A stretch of 64,000 bases of DNA from Aradus depressus (lineage: Eukaryota; Arthropoda; Insecta; Hemiptera; Aradidae). Under the pieces are notes generated by a model. That model saw nothing but the letters and a program-made list of their open reading frames with translations. It made no database searches and was not told the DNA's origin. The stretch spans positions 434,001 to 498,000 of the forward strand of contig OY759218.1 in assembly GCA_963662175.1 (NCBI GenBank). Direction: 5' to 3'. Below are positions 12,126-22,120 of this stretch, piece after piece (position 1 is the stretch's first letter; each line of letters starts with the position of its first letter). A program made the translations under genes and the position numbers.

Positions 12126-13809
12126 AGTCTGTCCGGGAGACCAGCGCCTCCAGAGCCTTTATATAGGCTGGGCACCCCTCGCTGTCCGCCCTATGAGGGC
12201 GGGCTTTCGTTCCGCAATTTTTACATCGCGGGGGATCGCCCTCACTCGGGCAGGCAGCGGCGTCATGCCCTGTGGCAGCGCACCATGCGCACGCCACATT
12301 CCTGTTGCAGCCCTTCTCCGGGTGGCCGAACTCCAGGCACCTCCTGCACCTCGTGATGTCGAGGCAGTCGCCAACCCGGCAGGAATGCCAGCCCACCGTG
12401 ATTCGCCCCGTCTCCAGTAGGGCAGTCCTGGTGGCCGGCGTCACCTCAGCCACCCAATGTACATGAGGTTGGCCTCTTGGGCCTTTCTTGTACAAGAGTT
12501 TGGGGGGGTCCATATCGGGATATTGTTCCCTGCACCTCCTCTCAAACTGCTCTCCTGTCCAGTCCGCTGGGACAAACCTAATTTGCATGCGAGGGTTTCT
12601 CCCGCCAACCACCGCTGCCCCAAGTCCTGCCTCCCTTAGTGCCAGGCTGGTGGTTAGCGCCTGGAGTTCTGCTTGGGTTGAGACCTCCAGGAGAAGGCCC
12701 CCCCTCCTTGCTGTTCGGGTGGCCAACACGTTGACCCCTAAGGCTTTAGGGGTCAGCTTATTAAAGGCCTCGGTTGAGTGCCCTTCCATAGGGGCCACCA
12801 CGGCCACGAATCTCTGCTTTTTAGCGGGATCTGGTGGGGCGGCCCTTATCTTTTCCAAGATGGCTCTCTTGGTCTGCCACTTTTCTGCTGGCCGGGCGGC
12901 CCGTTGGGATGGGGCGGTTGGAGGGGCTAACTGTTTTGCCCTACTCCTTTTCGCCCTCTTGCCCACCACCTCCGTCCAGGCTGCGGGGTCGGCTGGCACT
13001 TGCCCCGCTACCGCCGAGGCCGAGGGTGAGGTCGATTGGGGTGGCGGGGGGGGGTCCCGGGAGGGGTTCACTATATTAGTTACCCCCTCCTTTGGGTTTT
13101 TGGTCCCCTTCGGCGGTTGAATTGCGTACTGGGCTGGCTTAACGGCCCACTGGCCCAAGCTGAGGGAGGGCGGTGGGACTGATAAGGCTTCCTCGCCACT
13201 GCGGACGCGCTCCTGGGCTGGGGGAGGAGGGGGGGGCAGAATCTGACGCCGCTCGATAGCGGCCAGAGTAGCCTCTATCCTTTCCAGTCTAACTTCTGTG
13301 ATGGACTGGGATGGGGCCATGGTTTCGCAAGGGAGGGCCTCTTCTAAGTCCGTTAGGACCACTGACAGCTTACCCAAATAGGTAAGCAATTTGTCCCTGG
13401 CTGGCTCCTCCAAATCCTGGTCTTCCGACCAATCAGAGATGTTGCTCCCGATTGTACGGGCGGTGCGGAGCCGCCTAAGAAAAACCCCCCGCGAGCTCGC
13501 GGGGGGTGGGTATGGACCCTCGCCGCGCGGGGCGGGCGACTGCTGGGGGGGACCGGGCGTAGGGGGGGCCACTACAGTGGCCCGCTGGCCACGCGGTGCG
13601 GGCGACGGCTGCGAAGGACCTGTGGGGAGGGGTGGAAGTGCTGCCTTCGCGACCCGTTGGTCGCGCGGCGCCGGCGATGATTGGGTGGGGATTGATGGGG
13701 GGGGAGCTACATTGGCCCGGGTGGCCTTGGCTCGAGAAGGGTCGCTACCTGCGGGGGGGTGAGGGGTGACCCTTCCTCTACCTGACCGGAGCCCTCCGGC
13801 AGGGTACAT
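12115..13809 (-). CDS. R1-clade LINE ORF1, gag-like protein with three CCHC knuckles
   Basis: I start the frame at ATG 13809 (564 codons). The open frame runs 43 codons further upstream, but that part is the antisense of ORF2 from the inverted junction and does not belong to the protein. The first ~330 residues are proline-rich with repeated SPAPRG-type blocks. A basic linker and a conserved central region (from about 370 to 480) follow. The C-terminus has three zinc knuckles: CRRCLEFGHPEKGC, CAWCAATGHDAAAC and CKNCGTKARPHRADSEGC. R1/TRAS ORF1 proteins bind element RNA, assemble ribonucleoprotein and steer nuclear entry. Only 26 bases of 5' UTR precede the ATG before the inversion joint, so the promoter is absent. 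Confidence 0.9.
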   Translation of the reverse strand: MYPAGGLRSGRGRVTPHPPAGSDPSRAKATRANVAPPPSIPTQSSPAPRDQRVAKAALPPLPTGPSQPSPAPRGQRATVVAPPTPGPPQQSPAPRGEGPYPPPASSRGVFLRRLRTARTIGSNISDWSEDQDLEEPARDKLLTYLGKLSVVLTDLEEALPCETMAPSQSITEVRLERIEATLAAIERRQILPPPPPPAQERVRSGEEALSVPPPSLSLGQWAVKPAQYAIQPPKGTKNPKEGVTNIVNPSRDPPPPPQSTSPSASAVAGQVPADPAAWTEVVGKRAKRSRAKQLAPPTAPSQRAARPAEKWQTKRAILEKIRAAPPDPAKKQRFVAVVAPMEGHSTEAFNKLTPKALGVNVLATRTARRGGLLLEVSTQAELQALTTSLALREAGLGAAVVGGRNPRMQIRFVPADWTGEQFERRCREQYPDMDPPKLLYKKGPRGQPHVHWVAEVTPATRTALLETGRITVGWHSCRVGDCLDITRCRRCLEFGHPEKGCNRNVACAWCAATGHDAAACPSEGDPPRCKNCGTKARPHRADSEGCPAYIKALEALVSRTDYGA

Positions 13810-13835
13810 CTCAAAAAAAAAGGACGAATAACTCA

Positions 13836-14338
13836 GTAGACGCAATCTGCCTCTGGGACAGGATGTTGATGGGCCCCTGTGCGCGGCACTAGCGGCGGAA
13901 ATGCAGGGCGATGGCAGACCAGAGCGCTGCAGGGACATTGTTCAGGAGTGGATAATGTCCAGATGGCAGCGACGCTGGACGCATTCATCGGATGGCCGAA
14001 CGACACACGCCTTCTTCCCGGATGTGCGGGCACGACTCGCAGCGACATGGGTCCAGCCGGACCATTGGACGTCCCAGTTACTAACTGGTCATGGCGACTT
14101 CAACGCTAAGCTTTTCTTTTTCAAAAGAAAAGACAGCCCGAACTGTGCGTGCGGTGGCGTCGAGACTGCGGAACACGTGGTCATCGAATGTCCACTGTAC
14201 GACGGGCCCAGGGCAGCGTTGATACGCTCAACCGGATCGTACCTGGGACTGACCCAGCAGCAACTGGTGACCGAGTTTAGTTACCCGGCATTCACCCAAT
14301 TTGTAGCGGAGTGGAGGAGGCGAAAAAACGCCTCCTAA
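13836..14338 (+). pseudogene. R1-clade LINE ORF2 C-terminal end, sense 3' segment
   Basis: The frame begins at the inversion junction with RNLPLGQ and runs to the stop at 14336-14338. It contains DHWTSQLLTGHGDFN and the knuckle CACGGVETAEHVVIEC, both aligned to the same region of the element at 6090-8045. It is the detached C-terminus of the ORF2 at 9576-12125. The first ATG (13901) is not a true start. Confidence 0.9.
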
Positions 14339-14591
14339 CCCCGAGCCTCGGCGGACCACCGGTGTCAACAACACTAGGTGGTCCTAACCCGGTATGAGCT
14401 TTCCGCGTCACCGCACTCCTGAAAGCTACAACTATGGTTTCCTCAACGGAGGACGAAGAGGGTGTTATGGTCCCACACAGGGATGAAAGCACCCAGGAGC
14501 AGGGGTGGTGTTTTTAGTGGAGGCAGTTCCCACACTATTGGGAAGCAAGCTACTTTCCTTTGTCCGTCAGGGATTTTCACCTCCTCGTAAA

Positions 14592-14634
<43 letters not shown>
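14339..14634 (+). other. 3' UTR and poly-A tail of the twin-primed R1-clade LINE
   Basis: A GC-rich trailer of about 250 bases follows the ORF2 stop and ends in a 42-A run at 14593-14634. This tail fixes the orientation of the whole insertion. Confidence 0.85.
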
Positions 14635-14636
<2 letters not shown>

Positions 14637-14706
14637 TTGGCGAAGAATTGAACACAACTTAAAATATAATTTAAAACTGTATTGTGTTTATTACTATTAT
14701 TATTTC

Positions 14707-14965
14707 CTGAGCTCAAGATCCCGGGTTTGAAATCCGACCTAGCCCTTAGCTTTTATATCTGAGAGATGAAGAAACTTTGAGCACGCCGTCCTTCGGATGT
14801 GACAAGCTATGTCCTGAACTTGTAAGATGTCAAGTACTTCTTAAAGATCTCTCTCTACCCTAGGTGAGTAAAAATTTAGGATTCCCATAGTAGAACCGGG
14901 CCCATCCACCAGCACTCTGGTAGTAGGCGATATGACCTCGAAGTAAGACTTGAAGAACGGAAATA
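14707..14965 (+). repeat. tRNA-derived SINE with CTTCGGATG core
   Basis: The head carries a B-box-like GGTTTGAAATCC after GAGCTCAAGATC, as in tRNA-derived pol III promoters. The middle has GAGCACGCCGTCCTTCGGATG. The end has CTGGTAGTAGGCGATATGAC and then an AAATAAA tail. The same three parts, in the same order on the other strand, occur at 28680-28890, which supports one SINE family. Confidence 0.7.
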
Positions 14966-15018
14966 AATATTATTATTAAAAAATAAGTAAAACTTCCTGT
15001 CTGTCTGTCTGTTATTTT

Positions 15019-15415
15019 GTATGTGAACATGATAATTCCCGATAGAATATATAGGTACATAAGTTAAGTTCTTTTCTACACCGACACTGTTTTTAAAAAC
15101 AATTTATTTTATCCAAACAACAGATAATGTTCACTTATCTAATATGGAAATAATCGGTTAGAAATTAATTCAATCAGTAGACTCTACCATAGAACCACCA
15201 AAAGAAACTCACTCTCAGACTTCTCTACAAGAAATCTCACATAGAACTGATTCTATCTAATACAAGTACAAGTAGAGAGTGGGACATTACGTTACTAAAT
15301 CTGATGTATATGTGTCTCACCTCCAAGTAATAAAAAAATATAATAATATGCTAAATTCTACACATAACATATATATTAATTATATATTCTATCGGGAATT
15401 ATCATGTTCACATAC
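15019..15415. repeat. Perfect 35-bp inverted repeat enclosing 327 bp (MITE-like)
   Basis: Arms 15019-15053 and 15381-15415 are exact reverse complements; both contain GATAATTCCCGATAGAAT. The enclosed DNA has no coding frame. The size and structure resemble a small non-autonomous DNA transposon. No convincing target duplication is visible next to the arms. Confidence 0.6.
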
Positions 15416-15461
15416 TATGTATATGAGAGAACTTTATAAGGTAACCAGAACCCCGTAAGAT

Positions 15462-15889
15462 TTTCAGCCAAATGGCCAAAGGAATGAGGGGGGATTAGAG
15501 AAGGGGCTTAACACAAAGGCCCGTAGCTGCCGATGTAATTAATATATCCACTCGGAAATTTATATGAGGATTCATAAGTCCTTGAGTTAGACATCAGACA
15601 ATTTCAGCCAAATGGCCAAAGGAATGAGGGGGATTAGAGAAGGGGCTTAACACAAAGGCCCGTAGCTGCCGATGTAATTAATATATCCACACGGAAATTT
15701 ATATGAGAATTCATAAGTCCTTAAGTTACACATCAGACAATTTCAGCCAAATGGCCAAAGGAATGAGGGGGGATTAGAGAAGGGGCTTAACACAAAGGCC
15801 CATAGCTGCCGATGTAATTAATATATCCACACGGAAATTTGTATGAGAATTCATAAGTCCTTAAGTTAGACATCAGACAATTTCAGCCT
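15462..15889. repeat. Three ~140-bp tandem copies of a dispersed repeat
   Basis: TTTCAGCCAAATGGCC starts near 15462, 15602 and 15741, and a fourth broken unit begins at 15881. The units are nearly identical. Related single copies occur near 52050-52200, so this is a local amplification of an interspersed family. Confidence 0.85.
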
Positions 15890-16475
15890 AATCGGTGGAT
15901 TGGTTTCAGTTGAAGAGCAAAAACTCAATTGATTATTTCAGAGTAGGGAAGTACATTGACTACTTTTTTTTTTGATCCTCAGAGATCAAGCGGATTATCC
16001 GCTTCCGTATAACCGGAAGGCTACAATAATAATTAAAATGTACTTACCTATGATCATGATGGCGGTGGGGTATCTGTGTGCGGTGTGATGTCTTGTGGAG
16101 CCGGGAGATAACTTTATGGTATCTGGATGGGAAGAGAGGGGAGCCGAGCCTTGGAGCTAGTGATGGACGAAAGTGGTCCCTGCTACCACCTGTCATGGCT
16201 AGCTAGACATGGTAACAGCATAAAGAGGATACTAGATGATACTTTCTGAATACATAAATGGATTAGTTAGTTATTTTATCCGGGCATTGACTCTTTCAAT
16301 GACCACTCAGAGCCCCGGCCAAGGGTCCTTTTTCTGTTCTTTCGGATGGGACGTTAAGCGATGGTCCCGAGCCTGTACCATCTCAGCTATAGACCCTAAG
16401 TGGATAAAAATTCCCTGAAAATTAAATGCACAGTAGCAAAAAGTTGTTCACAGTAATTAAAGTTCATTTTAATAA
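15890..16475. repeat. Repeat-derived spacer with one SINE core
   Basis: It contains a T-run near 15965 and a GC-richer unassigned block (16040-16210). A SINE core lies at about 16335-16380 (CTTTCGGATGGGACGTTAAG, then GGTCCCGAGCCTGTAC). No gene is seen. Confidence 0.5.
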
Positions 16476-16482
16476 GGTTATA

Positions 16483-16590
16483 ATCACTGGACGTCTCAAA
16501 TATTATCAGGTCATGGTGATTTCAACTTTGCTTGCAATAGAACAAACCGCAATAATAAAATATTCTTGTATCTTGTAACTCTTCACAACA
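16483..16590 (+). pseudogene. Small relic of an R1-clade ORF2 C-terminus
   Basis: The frame reads HWTSQILSGHGDFNF, matching DHWTSQVLSGHGDFN of the two R1-clade elements in this window, and then loses similarity. It is a short decayed fragment with no ends. Confidence 0.65.
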
Positions 16591-16968
16591 TAAAAAGAAA
16601 TCTCAGGTCATGTAATGTCAGAAAACTAGATTTTTGTGATATGACGTTGGAAGAGAGCGACAGCAGCGCTGACCCTCGGCAGAAACCGTCCCTTCTCCCT
16701 ACTCCCCCCTGACCCTCCACCTTCCCTCTAAAGAAACTAAGTACCCATTTTTTCTAATTTAAACGTTTTTTCTCCGATATTTCGACAAATAAATGTTTCC
16801 AGATCATGTCCGTTTACTTCCATGTAATATATGTATACATATACTATTACTTTACTTTTGTTTACTTCCCTATACATATAATATATGTATACATAATAAT
16901 ATGTACTAAAAATTTTGTAATCGTGTGAACATCAGAGATCAATTGCATGCGTGTGTTTATGTGAGAGC

Positions 16969-17045
16969 TCAAACGCTTTGACCTGACATCGTACAGGCTC
17001 GGGACCATCGCTTAACATCCCATCCGAAGGACGGAGTGCTTAAGA
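16969..17045 (-). repeat. SINE core fragment joined to the Tc1-like relic
   Basis: On the minus strand it carries GTCCTTCGGATGGGATG, then AGCGATGGTCCCGAGC and CTGTACGATGTCAGG. It abuts the truncated end of the Tc1-like transposase frame, whose reading frame runs into it. The SINE or a deletion therefore marks the break. Confidence 0.6.
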
Positions 17046-17503
17046 TTATTTTACCTCGCAGATGAATGACATTAGTCCAAAAAATTTCTGAATGATTCTG
17101 GAACTCTTTTGCGAAGCTCAATCTTTTTTTTATATTTTTTTCACTCACAAACGGTTTTTGGTACTCTCCCATTATATCCTGCTTCTTTTAGAATTCTTCG
17201 GACATTTTGTGGGTGAACTTTCTTTCCCGTTTCTCTGTATACCTCGGCGACGATCTGAGGTGCACTCCTCGAGGGCTTGTTTTTAATTTTCCGGACAACG
17301 CTACACCTTTCTCGGTCGTTTAATACTCTTGGACGGCCAGAGGAAGATTTCAAGTCTATCCGATCCTCGTGCTTATACCTTCGAATTACATCGGCTACGG
17401 TGCTTTTACTCCAGCCTACCATACCACCGATTTTGCGGACACTTAATCCTTTTTCATAATTAAAAATTATTATCTGTTGAACTTCAAAAGATGTTCGACC
17501 CAT
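17046..17503 (-). pseudogene. Tc1-like transposase, N-terminal part only
   Basis: ATG is at 17503. The first ~120 codons form the paired-type DNA-binding region: a first helix-turn-helix (SVRKIGGMVGWSKSTV), the AT-hook-like GRPR motif after KSSS, and a second helix block ending in VRRILKEAGY. The frame stops at 17141, but similarity continues in another frame (KPFVSEKNIKKRLSFAKE, then FWTNVI), so there is a frameshift near 17145-17170. Homology ends where the first catalytic Asp block should begin, so the whole DDE domain is absent. Tc1 transposases are about 340 residues; this retains about 150. Confidence 0.85.
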
Positions 17504-17871
17504 CTTGACAGCAGGAAATACAAATAACTACTGAATGCAGTAATAGAAGTATATAAACACACTTCATTTGTTCGGTATTAGCGGTTGGTTGAGAAGGGAT
17601 TAAAGATCATGATCAGAGTCGCATTTGTTTACAAAACAAACAACAGGTGTCCAGAAAATTTTGTTACGTGAATTTCTTGTCTTCAATTATTAATGCAAAA
17701 GTTCCTATTAGCTGTAAATGTTTAATTAATTGTTTTACGGAGTTTTGAAATGATTGATGATCTCGAAATTTAAAACTTTGCTTGAATTAAATATTTTGCC
17801 ATATAACTATGTGTAACTGCAAAAGAAAAACAAAATTATAAATTGTCCGAAAATTTTTGTTACTGATTGTA
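17504..17871 (-). repeat. Tc1-like element 5' end with repeated IR/DR motifs
   Basis: TGTCCGAAAATTTTTGTTAC lies at the outer edge (about 17844-17863, followed by a TA at 17870). A related TGTCCAGAAAATTTTGTTAC occurs about 196 bp inside (17648-17667), both in the same direction. Paired direct repeats within one terminal inverted repeat are the IR/DR layout known for Tc1-type elements. The opposite end of the element is lost. Confidence 0.65.
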
Positions 17872-18717
17872 GTTGCCTGTGAGTGGACCTATTTAAAGTT
17901 TTTATTTATTGCCGTATTTTATTACGGCCCTCCTTCTTTTTTTTTGGTTTTCTCGAACTCCTTTTTTTGAACTTGCTATCTGCCAGTGTCCCCGTTCAGC
18001 TTGGTCTTCGTTCGTCCAACGAGCTTCGTTCTTCTGATCTCACCGTTCTTCGGGTTCCATCATCCTTCGAAGATCATCATTTTTGTTTGAACTTTAATTT
18101 CACTATTTTCACCACTCTGTTGTTGTCAACACAAGGAAATTTATCATTTTTAACGTGAGCTCACGTTAATATTTTCAGTTTTAATTACATATGGGGTATT
18201 CAAACATTGTTTCTTACGGAACTACTTTCGATGTACCAAGTCCAGAGTCGATTATATTTTTTATTATATTACTTTCAGTGATTATTTTTTAACAATATAA
18301 ATTTATATATAGATACCTTTCTTTTTGTTTTAAGAATTGATATTCTGTTTGTTTTTATTATAGATCCGATATGTCCGATAATATATAATAATTATTTACC
18401 CAATTTTTTTTTACATGTTTTGATAAGAATTTATTTTTAAAATCAAGTTAATTTTTAGTTTAGTTTTGATTAACAAGATCTATTCTTTTTTTGCGTCATT
18501 GAATATACATATACCTAAATATATTTTTTACATTGTTCTCAGTATTATAATATTATTATTTTGTTCACCTTTATTTTTGTTCTCCGTTTCCCTATCATGT
18601 GCTTGTCCAATAATTAGGAAGCTCCGGCGAAATTAAATTTTTTTTTAGGATTTCCCTATTCCTTTTGAATAGGGAGCCTTGAACTATTCATCTACTCTTC
18701 AATTCCTAAATGTTGCC
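17872..18717. other. AT-rich spacer, no gene recognised
   Basis: Mostly AT-rich DNA with T-runs. It contains a perfect 20-bp palindrome (TTAACGTGAGCTCACGTTAA) at 18151-18170. The 91-codon frame at 17883 shows no protein features that I recognise. Confidence 0.5.
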
Positions 18718-18720
18718 TAA

Positions 18721-19572
18721 AGCCTCGTTTATACGAGGCCAGTAGGGAGACAAGTAATTTGCTCCGTCTGAACAGTCACTTGTAGATTGTTTGGTGGCCA
18801 AGTCAACTTGGCGTGCAACTTGTCAGGCAAGGCAAGTTAATTGGCCGGGGTTCTATTTTGGGGCAGCTTGCCTTCCCCCTCCACTGCGAGCAAGTAACCT
18901 GCCTGACAAGGGCAACTGTACCTGCTCAGTGTAAACAACTACTTGGTCAGTCTGCCAGCATCATTTGGCAAGTGTCATCAGTTCTGTGTATTTGTGTGAT
19001 TCTTATCTATTTATCGTCATTTGAATTTAGTTTACGTTTACTTTCATTCAATAAAAAAGTGTAAGATGTCGCATCTCAAGTGGAATGAACAGATGACAAG
19101 TTTCACTTTTGAACATATGGTTTCTCTCATCACAGTATCACGCCGTTGTATCTCATTTCTAATGAGACAGTGCAATTCATCAAACAAATCTGGCGTTATT
19201 CTCAGTAACGCCTTGTATTCACTTGGGTCTTCCGAACGAAGTTCTTTCAGCAGCATTGCCGATCCTCCATGGGTAGCTCTTCTACCGATCCATCCTCTTT
19301 GCCATACCTTCTGATTATTACACCGTTCAAGATAACTTTCGATTTCCTCCTCAAGATAAGTACTTAACACTCCCGAAACATCTTTAATTGCCCTTTTACA
19401 GCGCTTCTTCCTTTCCACCTTTCCCATTTTACACACCCAACTTGGCACTTAACTTGCAACTGACTGAAACACGTGTGGAACACAACTTGCCATTGCACTG
19501 CCAGACTCTACTTGGAGGAAGTAACTTGGACCAAGTTACTTTCCTCCCAACTGGCCTCGTGTAAACGAGGCT
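18721..19572 (-). mobile_element. PIF/Harbinger-type element with both ends
   Basis: Imperfect terminal inverted repeats of about 45 bp begin AGCCTCGTTTATACGAGGCC at 18721 and, on the other strand from 19572, AGCCTCGTTTACACGAGGCC. The element is flanked by TAA at 18718-18720 and 19573-19575, the 3-bp target duplication expected for PIF/Harbinger. It is 852 bp long, so most of the transposase and the second Myb-like ORF are gone. The interior is rich in CAAGTTA/CAACTTG subterminal motifs that could be transposase-binding sites. Confidence 0.88.
19063..19448 (-). pseudogene. Harbinger (HARBI1-like) transposase N-terminus
   Basis: The frame starts at ATG 19448, or at a later in-frame ATG at 19427. 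It shows the family's N-terminal region: VWQRGWIGRR, then LLKELRSEDPSEYKALLRI, DLFDELHCLI and TVMRETI. These match the segment that precedes the nuclease domain in HARBI1-like proteins. After KVKLVICSFHLR the similarity ends at a short tail, and none of the DDE catalytic blocks is present. The product, if made, would be about 130 residues against the usual ~350. It lies fully inside the 18721-19572 element and cannot supply transposase. Confidence 0.82.
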
Positions 19573-19575
19573 TAA

Positions 19576-21253
19576 CGACGTTAAAATGGGTCAAGCAGAC
19601 ATTTTTACTTTCCCAGCTTTACCAAGTAGGTATAGAGGAAGTTATGTAATCGGTCTCATGTTCCATGTTCTTCATAGAAACTTCATGCCCCCCCCCCCCC
19701 CCCCCCTCATACCAAAAATGAAAAACGTCGTCAGTGAATTATCGGCAATGTCCTTCCCGAACACGAATTATTCAATTAAGGTTTCGCTCTCCCTCCAAAA
19801 CCAATCGTCTATTGTGACTAAAATTCAATAGTTTACTTACATATAGGTTTGTGAATCCTCTTATTAAATTTTGTGTCGATACATTCATTACATTGGCAGT
19901 TGTTAGAGTTTTTGTTTTTCTTTTTTGGATTCAAATGTGAAAACTCAACTTCGAATTCCTGATCGGTTACATAATTTCTTCTAGACTTCGTATAACTGGG
20001 AAAGTACCTAGTATGAAACTTTAATTAAATAAATATAAAAACAACTTGCTATTGAATGAGAAATGATACAAAATTTTAAAAAAAATCAAAATGAAACGTT
20101 TCTCAATTGAAACAAAAATCATTTCCAACTCACTTTAAAACTGTATTTGGTTACGAAATGAAGATATATGAAAAAATACACTCCAAATATCCAAGGAGAA
20201 ACGATAACGCTGAAGTTTGAATTTGAAGGATCCCGTATTCTACATTCCTTCTTTGTCTGTTTTGGTTAAATGCAACCAGAACAAATCGTCTCCTTCACTT
20301 ATGCTTGTATATCATCTTATCTGGTTGAAGCCTCTATTTCCGCATTAATGACTAAAATTAAAGACTAAAAACGCTATATCGAAACTTAAACGTTAAGTTT
20401 CTGCTCTCCTGCTAAACTCTCGAAATCTTTATTTGCTGGAACATACCTTCAGTTGTTTCTCTTTTGAGGGTCTTTGAACCCCCGCATTTGTGACTCACAT
20501 GTCAGTTTTCGCTCTCCCTCTAAATCTTCAGTTTCTTTATCTGGTGGACTATTGGCTTCTGTTTTTGCACTTTTGAGGGTTCTCCGATCTGTGATATTGA
20601 GGCTAAACTCCTCCTGGCTCCTACCTCATTTGAGGGTTCCAAACCCTGTCTAGAACCTTTCTCCAGGTCTGAAATCGTGGGTGAATCCGAGGCTGGGTCT
20701 GGAAGTGTGGGCCCGGATTCTTGTCTGGAATCTATATGCTAGCTTAACATTTTTGGTTATATTTGTTTACTAGCATAAATATGGACATGGGGTGCCCTCA
20801 GATTTCCCAGCCATTACTGGGGGGATGTGCACAATGATGCGCCTTTACGGCTAGCCGGAAGCTGTGCTTACAAGAAAACATTAATAACAAGAAACACTTT
20901 ATTAGAAACTGCAATGTTTTGTTATTAATTTGGTTATAATTATTTATTAAAAACTTTTGAAAGATTTTCTCTCTCTTCTTTCTTTCAAAAAAAGAAACAG
21001 CTCAACAACTCTTGATTAAGACTATTGAAGGGGGGGGGGGGGAAGGTGAAAGTGACATCACTTTAAAGGCAATTGCAACTTTTAGTATGTCTCTAAAATC
21101 ATGTAATTTAATTAGAAGTAGTAACATTAATTTGTCTCTTTGAAAGTACTTGCCATAATATTTTTTGCGATTAAACGGTTCGTTGCATCTTCGTCATTCT
21201 TGACAACACTGGTTTGAAACCTAGTAGAAACCTTCCCAGTAAAGTGCGCTCTT
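19576..21253. other. Spacer of dispersed repeats, no gene recognised
   Basis: It holds a poly-C run (19688-19706), blocks of the dispersed family with GTGTCGATACATTCATTA (about 19870), a poly-G run near 21031 and AT-rich DNA. A GC-richer stretch near 20800-20870 resembles repeat DNA, but I cannot place it. No exon with conserved protein content is visible. Confidence 0.5.
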
Positions 21254-21269
21254 ATTCATCGGTTTTGAT

Positions 21270-22104
21270 AAATAAATTTATTTAATAAATAATATTTTTA
21301 GACTTGTATACTTATTTTTTCATTACTCAACAAATGTTAGTTCATTATATCCGCCTACCTAATGAAAGAAGAAACATGAATGTGGGAGCTGAGTATCTAG
21401 GTGAAGGTAGGCTGCTCTCTGACTCACTATCCGCCCTCTCAGATCCTATGTTACATAAATATATTAACTCATTTCATATCTTCCGAGGTCGTCAACTTGT
21501 ATTTTCCAAAAGGTTTAAACGCTGAATCGTTCTAATTGGAGTATTAAAGAATCCCTTCTTCCGGCAGTTCTTCCAGAGGTGTCTTCACCCCGAAATATTC
21601 TCAGTACGAAGACTCCTCACGCCGGAAGATATGAAGCGACATGGCAGAAGTATCCCAGAGGAGCCTAAGAAACAAATTAATGGTTATTTTAATAAATACA
21701 TTAGGCGTGTGTTAATAAGCCCCTCAGAGACGCCATGGCCACGGTGCTAGCCGTCCTGGTCAGCCAGTACAACCATGGACAGACCTTCATCGACAAAGCT
21801 ATACAGGTAAATTGGACATTATGCACCCATTTTGGAAGATAATTGAATGAGCGAAGGGAGCATGCTACGAGTTTGTTTGTTTGCAACTTCTAAGTTGAGA
21901 ACCGGGGACCTATTGTGAAAATAAATAAAGCAAACTTCTTCTTGAAATATTTTCTAACCCACAACCATTTTAAAAATTGTTCCCCTCAAAAAACAAAAAA
22001 AAAAATACACATTTGGCCTAATCATTCGATATTTAGCCATCATATAATAAGATATAAGTTTTACTAAATAACTGAATTTTATCTGAAAATCGTTTTAATG
22101 AATG
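21270..22104 (+). repeat. Copied NCAPD2 exon segment inserted with 16-bp flanking repeat
   Basis: These 835 bases match 26981-27820 with only a few substitutions seen (for example near 21338 and 21600). The copy is bounded on both sides by ATTCATCGGTTTTGAT (21254-21269 and 22105-22120), which the source locus lacks. It carries the whole 102-nt exon with splice sites. It has no poly-A, so it does not look like a retrocopy. Confidence 0.85.
21705..21806 (+). pseudogene. NCAPD2: Duplicate NCAPD2 exon (ectopic copy)
   Basis: This is a 102-nt exon with acceptor ACATTAG and donor GTAAAT, identical in coding content to the exon at 27421-27522. It encodes NKPLRDAMATVLAVL and then SQYNHGQTFIDKAIQ, a HEAT-repeat segment of condensin CAP-D2. 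In protein order it belongs after the exon at 23587, yet here it lies upstream of the exon at 23029. If spliced in, it would add 34 residues in frame at a wrong place. It is most likely silent, or a duplication still too young to have decayed. Confidence 0.8.
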
Positions 22105-22120
22105 ATTCATCGGTTTTGAT

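Larger units (their letters stand above)
9576..14634 (+). mobile_element. R1-clade LINE with inverted 5' segment (twin-priming structure)
   Basis: Poly-A lies at 14593-14634 on the + strand, preceded by a sense 3' segment (13836-14592) that encodes the end of ORF2. To its left, 9576-13835 carries ORF1 and most of ORF2 on the minus strand. The 5'-most base of that inverted part abuts the 3' segment, and its left end is an internal ORF2 position. Compared with the sister element at 5813-8045, only about 25 codons are missing between the two parts. This order, with a small deletion at the joint, is the known product of twin priming during LINE integration. I do not see a clear target duplication. 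Confidence 0.88.

Noticed and set aside
13810..13938. 43 extra N-terminal codons of the R1-clade ORF1
   Set aside because: This stretch is antisense of ORF2 from the sense 3' segment, brought there by the inversion; the natural ATG is at 13809.
9540..14660. Target duplication around the twin-primed LINE
   Set aside because: I compared the flanks at 9575 and 14635 and found no convincing match; only short AT-rich similarities.
21304..21525. 73-codon frame, repeated at 27020-27241
   Set aside because: Both are intronic parts of the duplicated segment; no similarity to condensin or any other protein.
21270..22104. 3' transduction by the Jockey element as the source of the copied exon
   Set aside because: The copy begins near the Jockey tail and has a duplication around it, but it lacks any poly-A at its 3' end, so break repair fits better.
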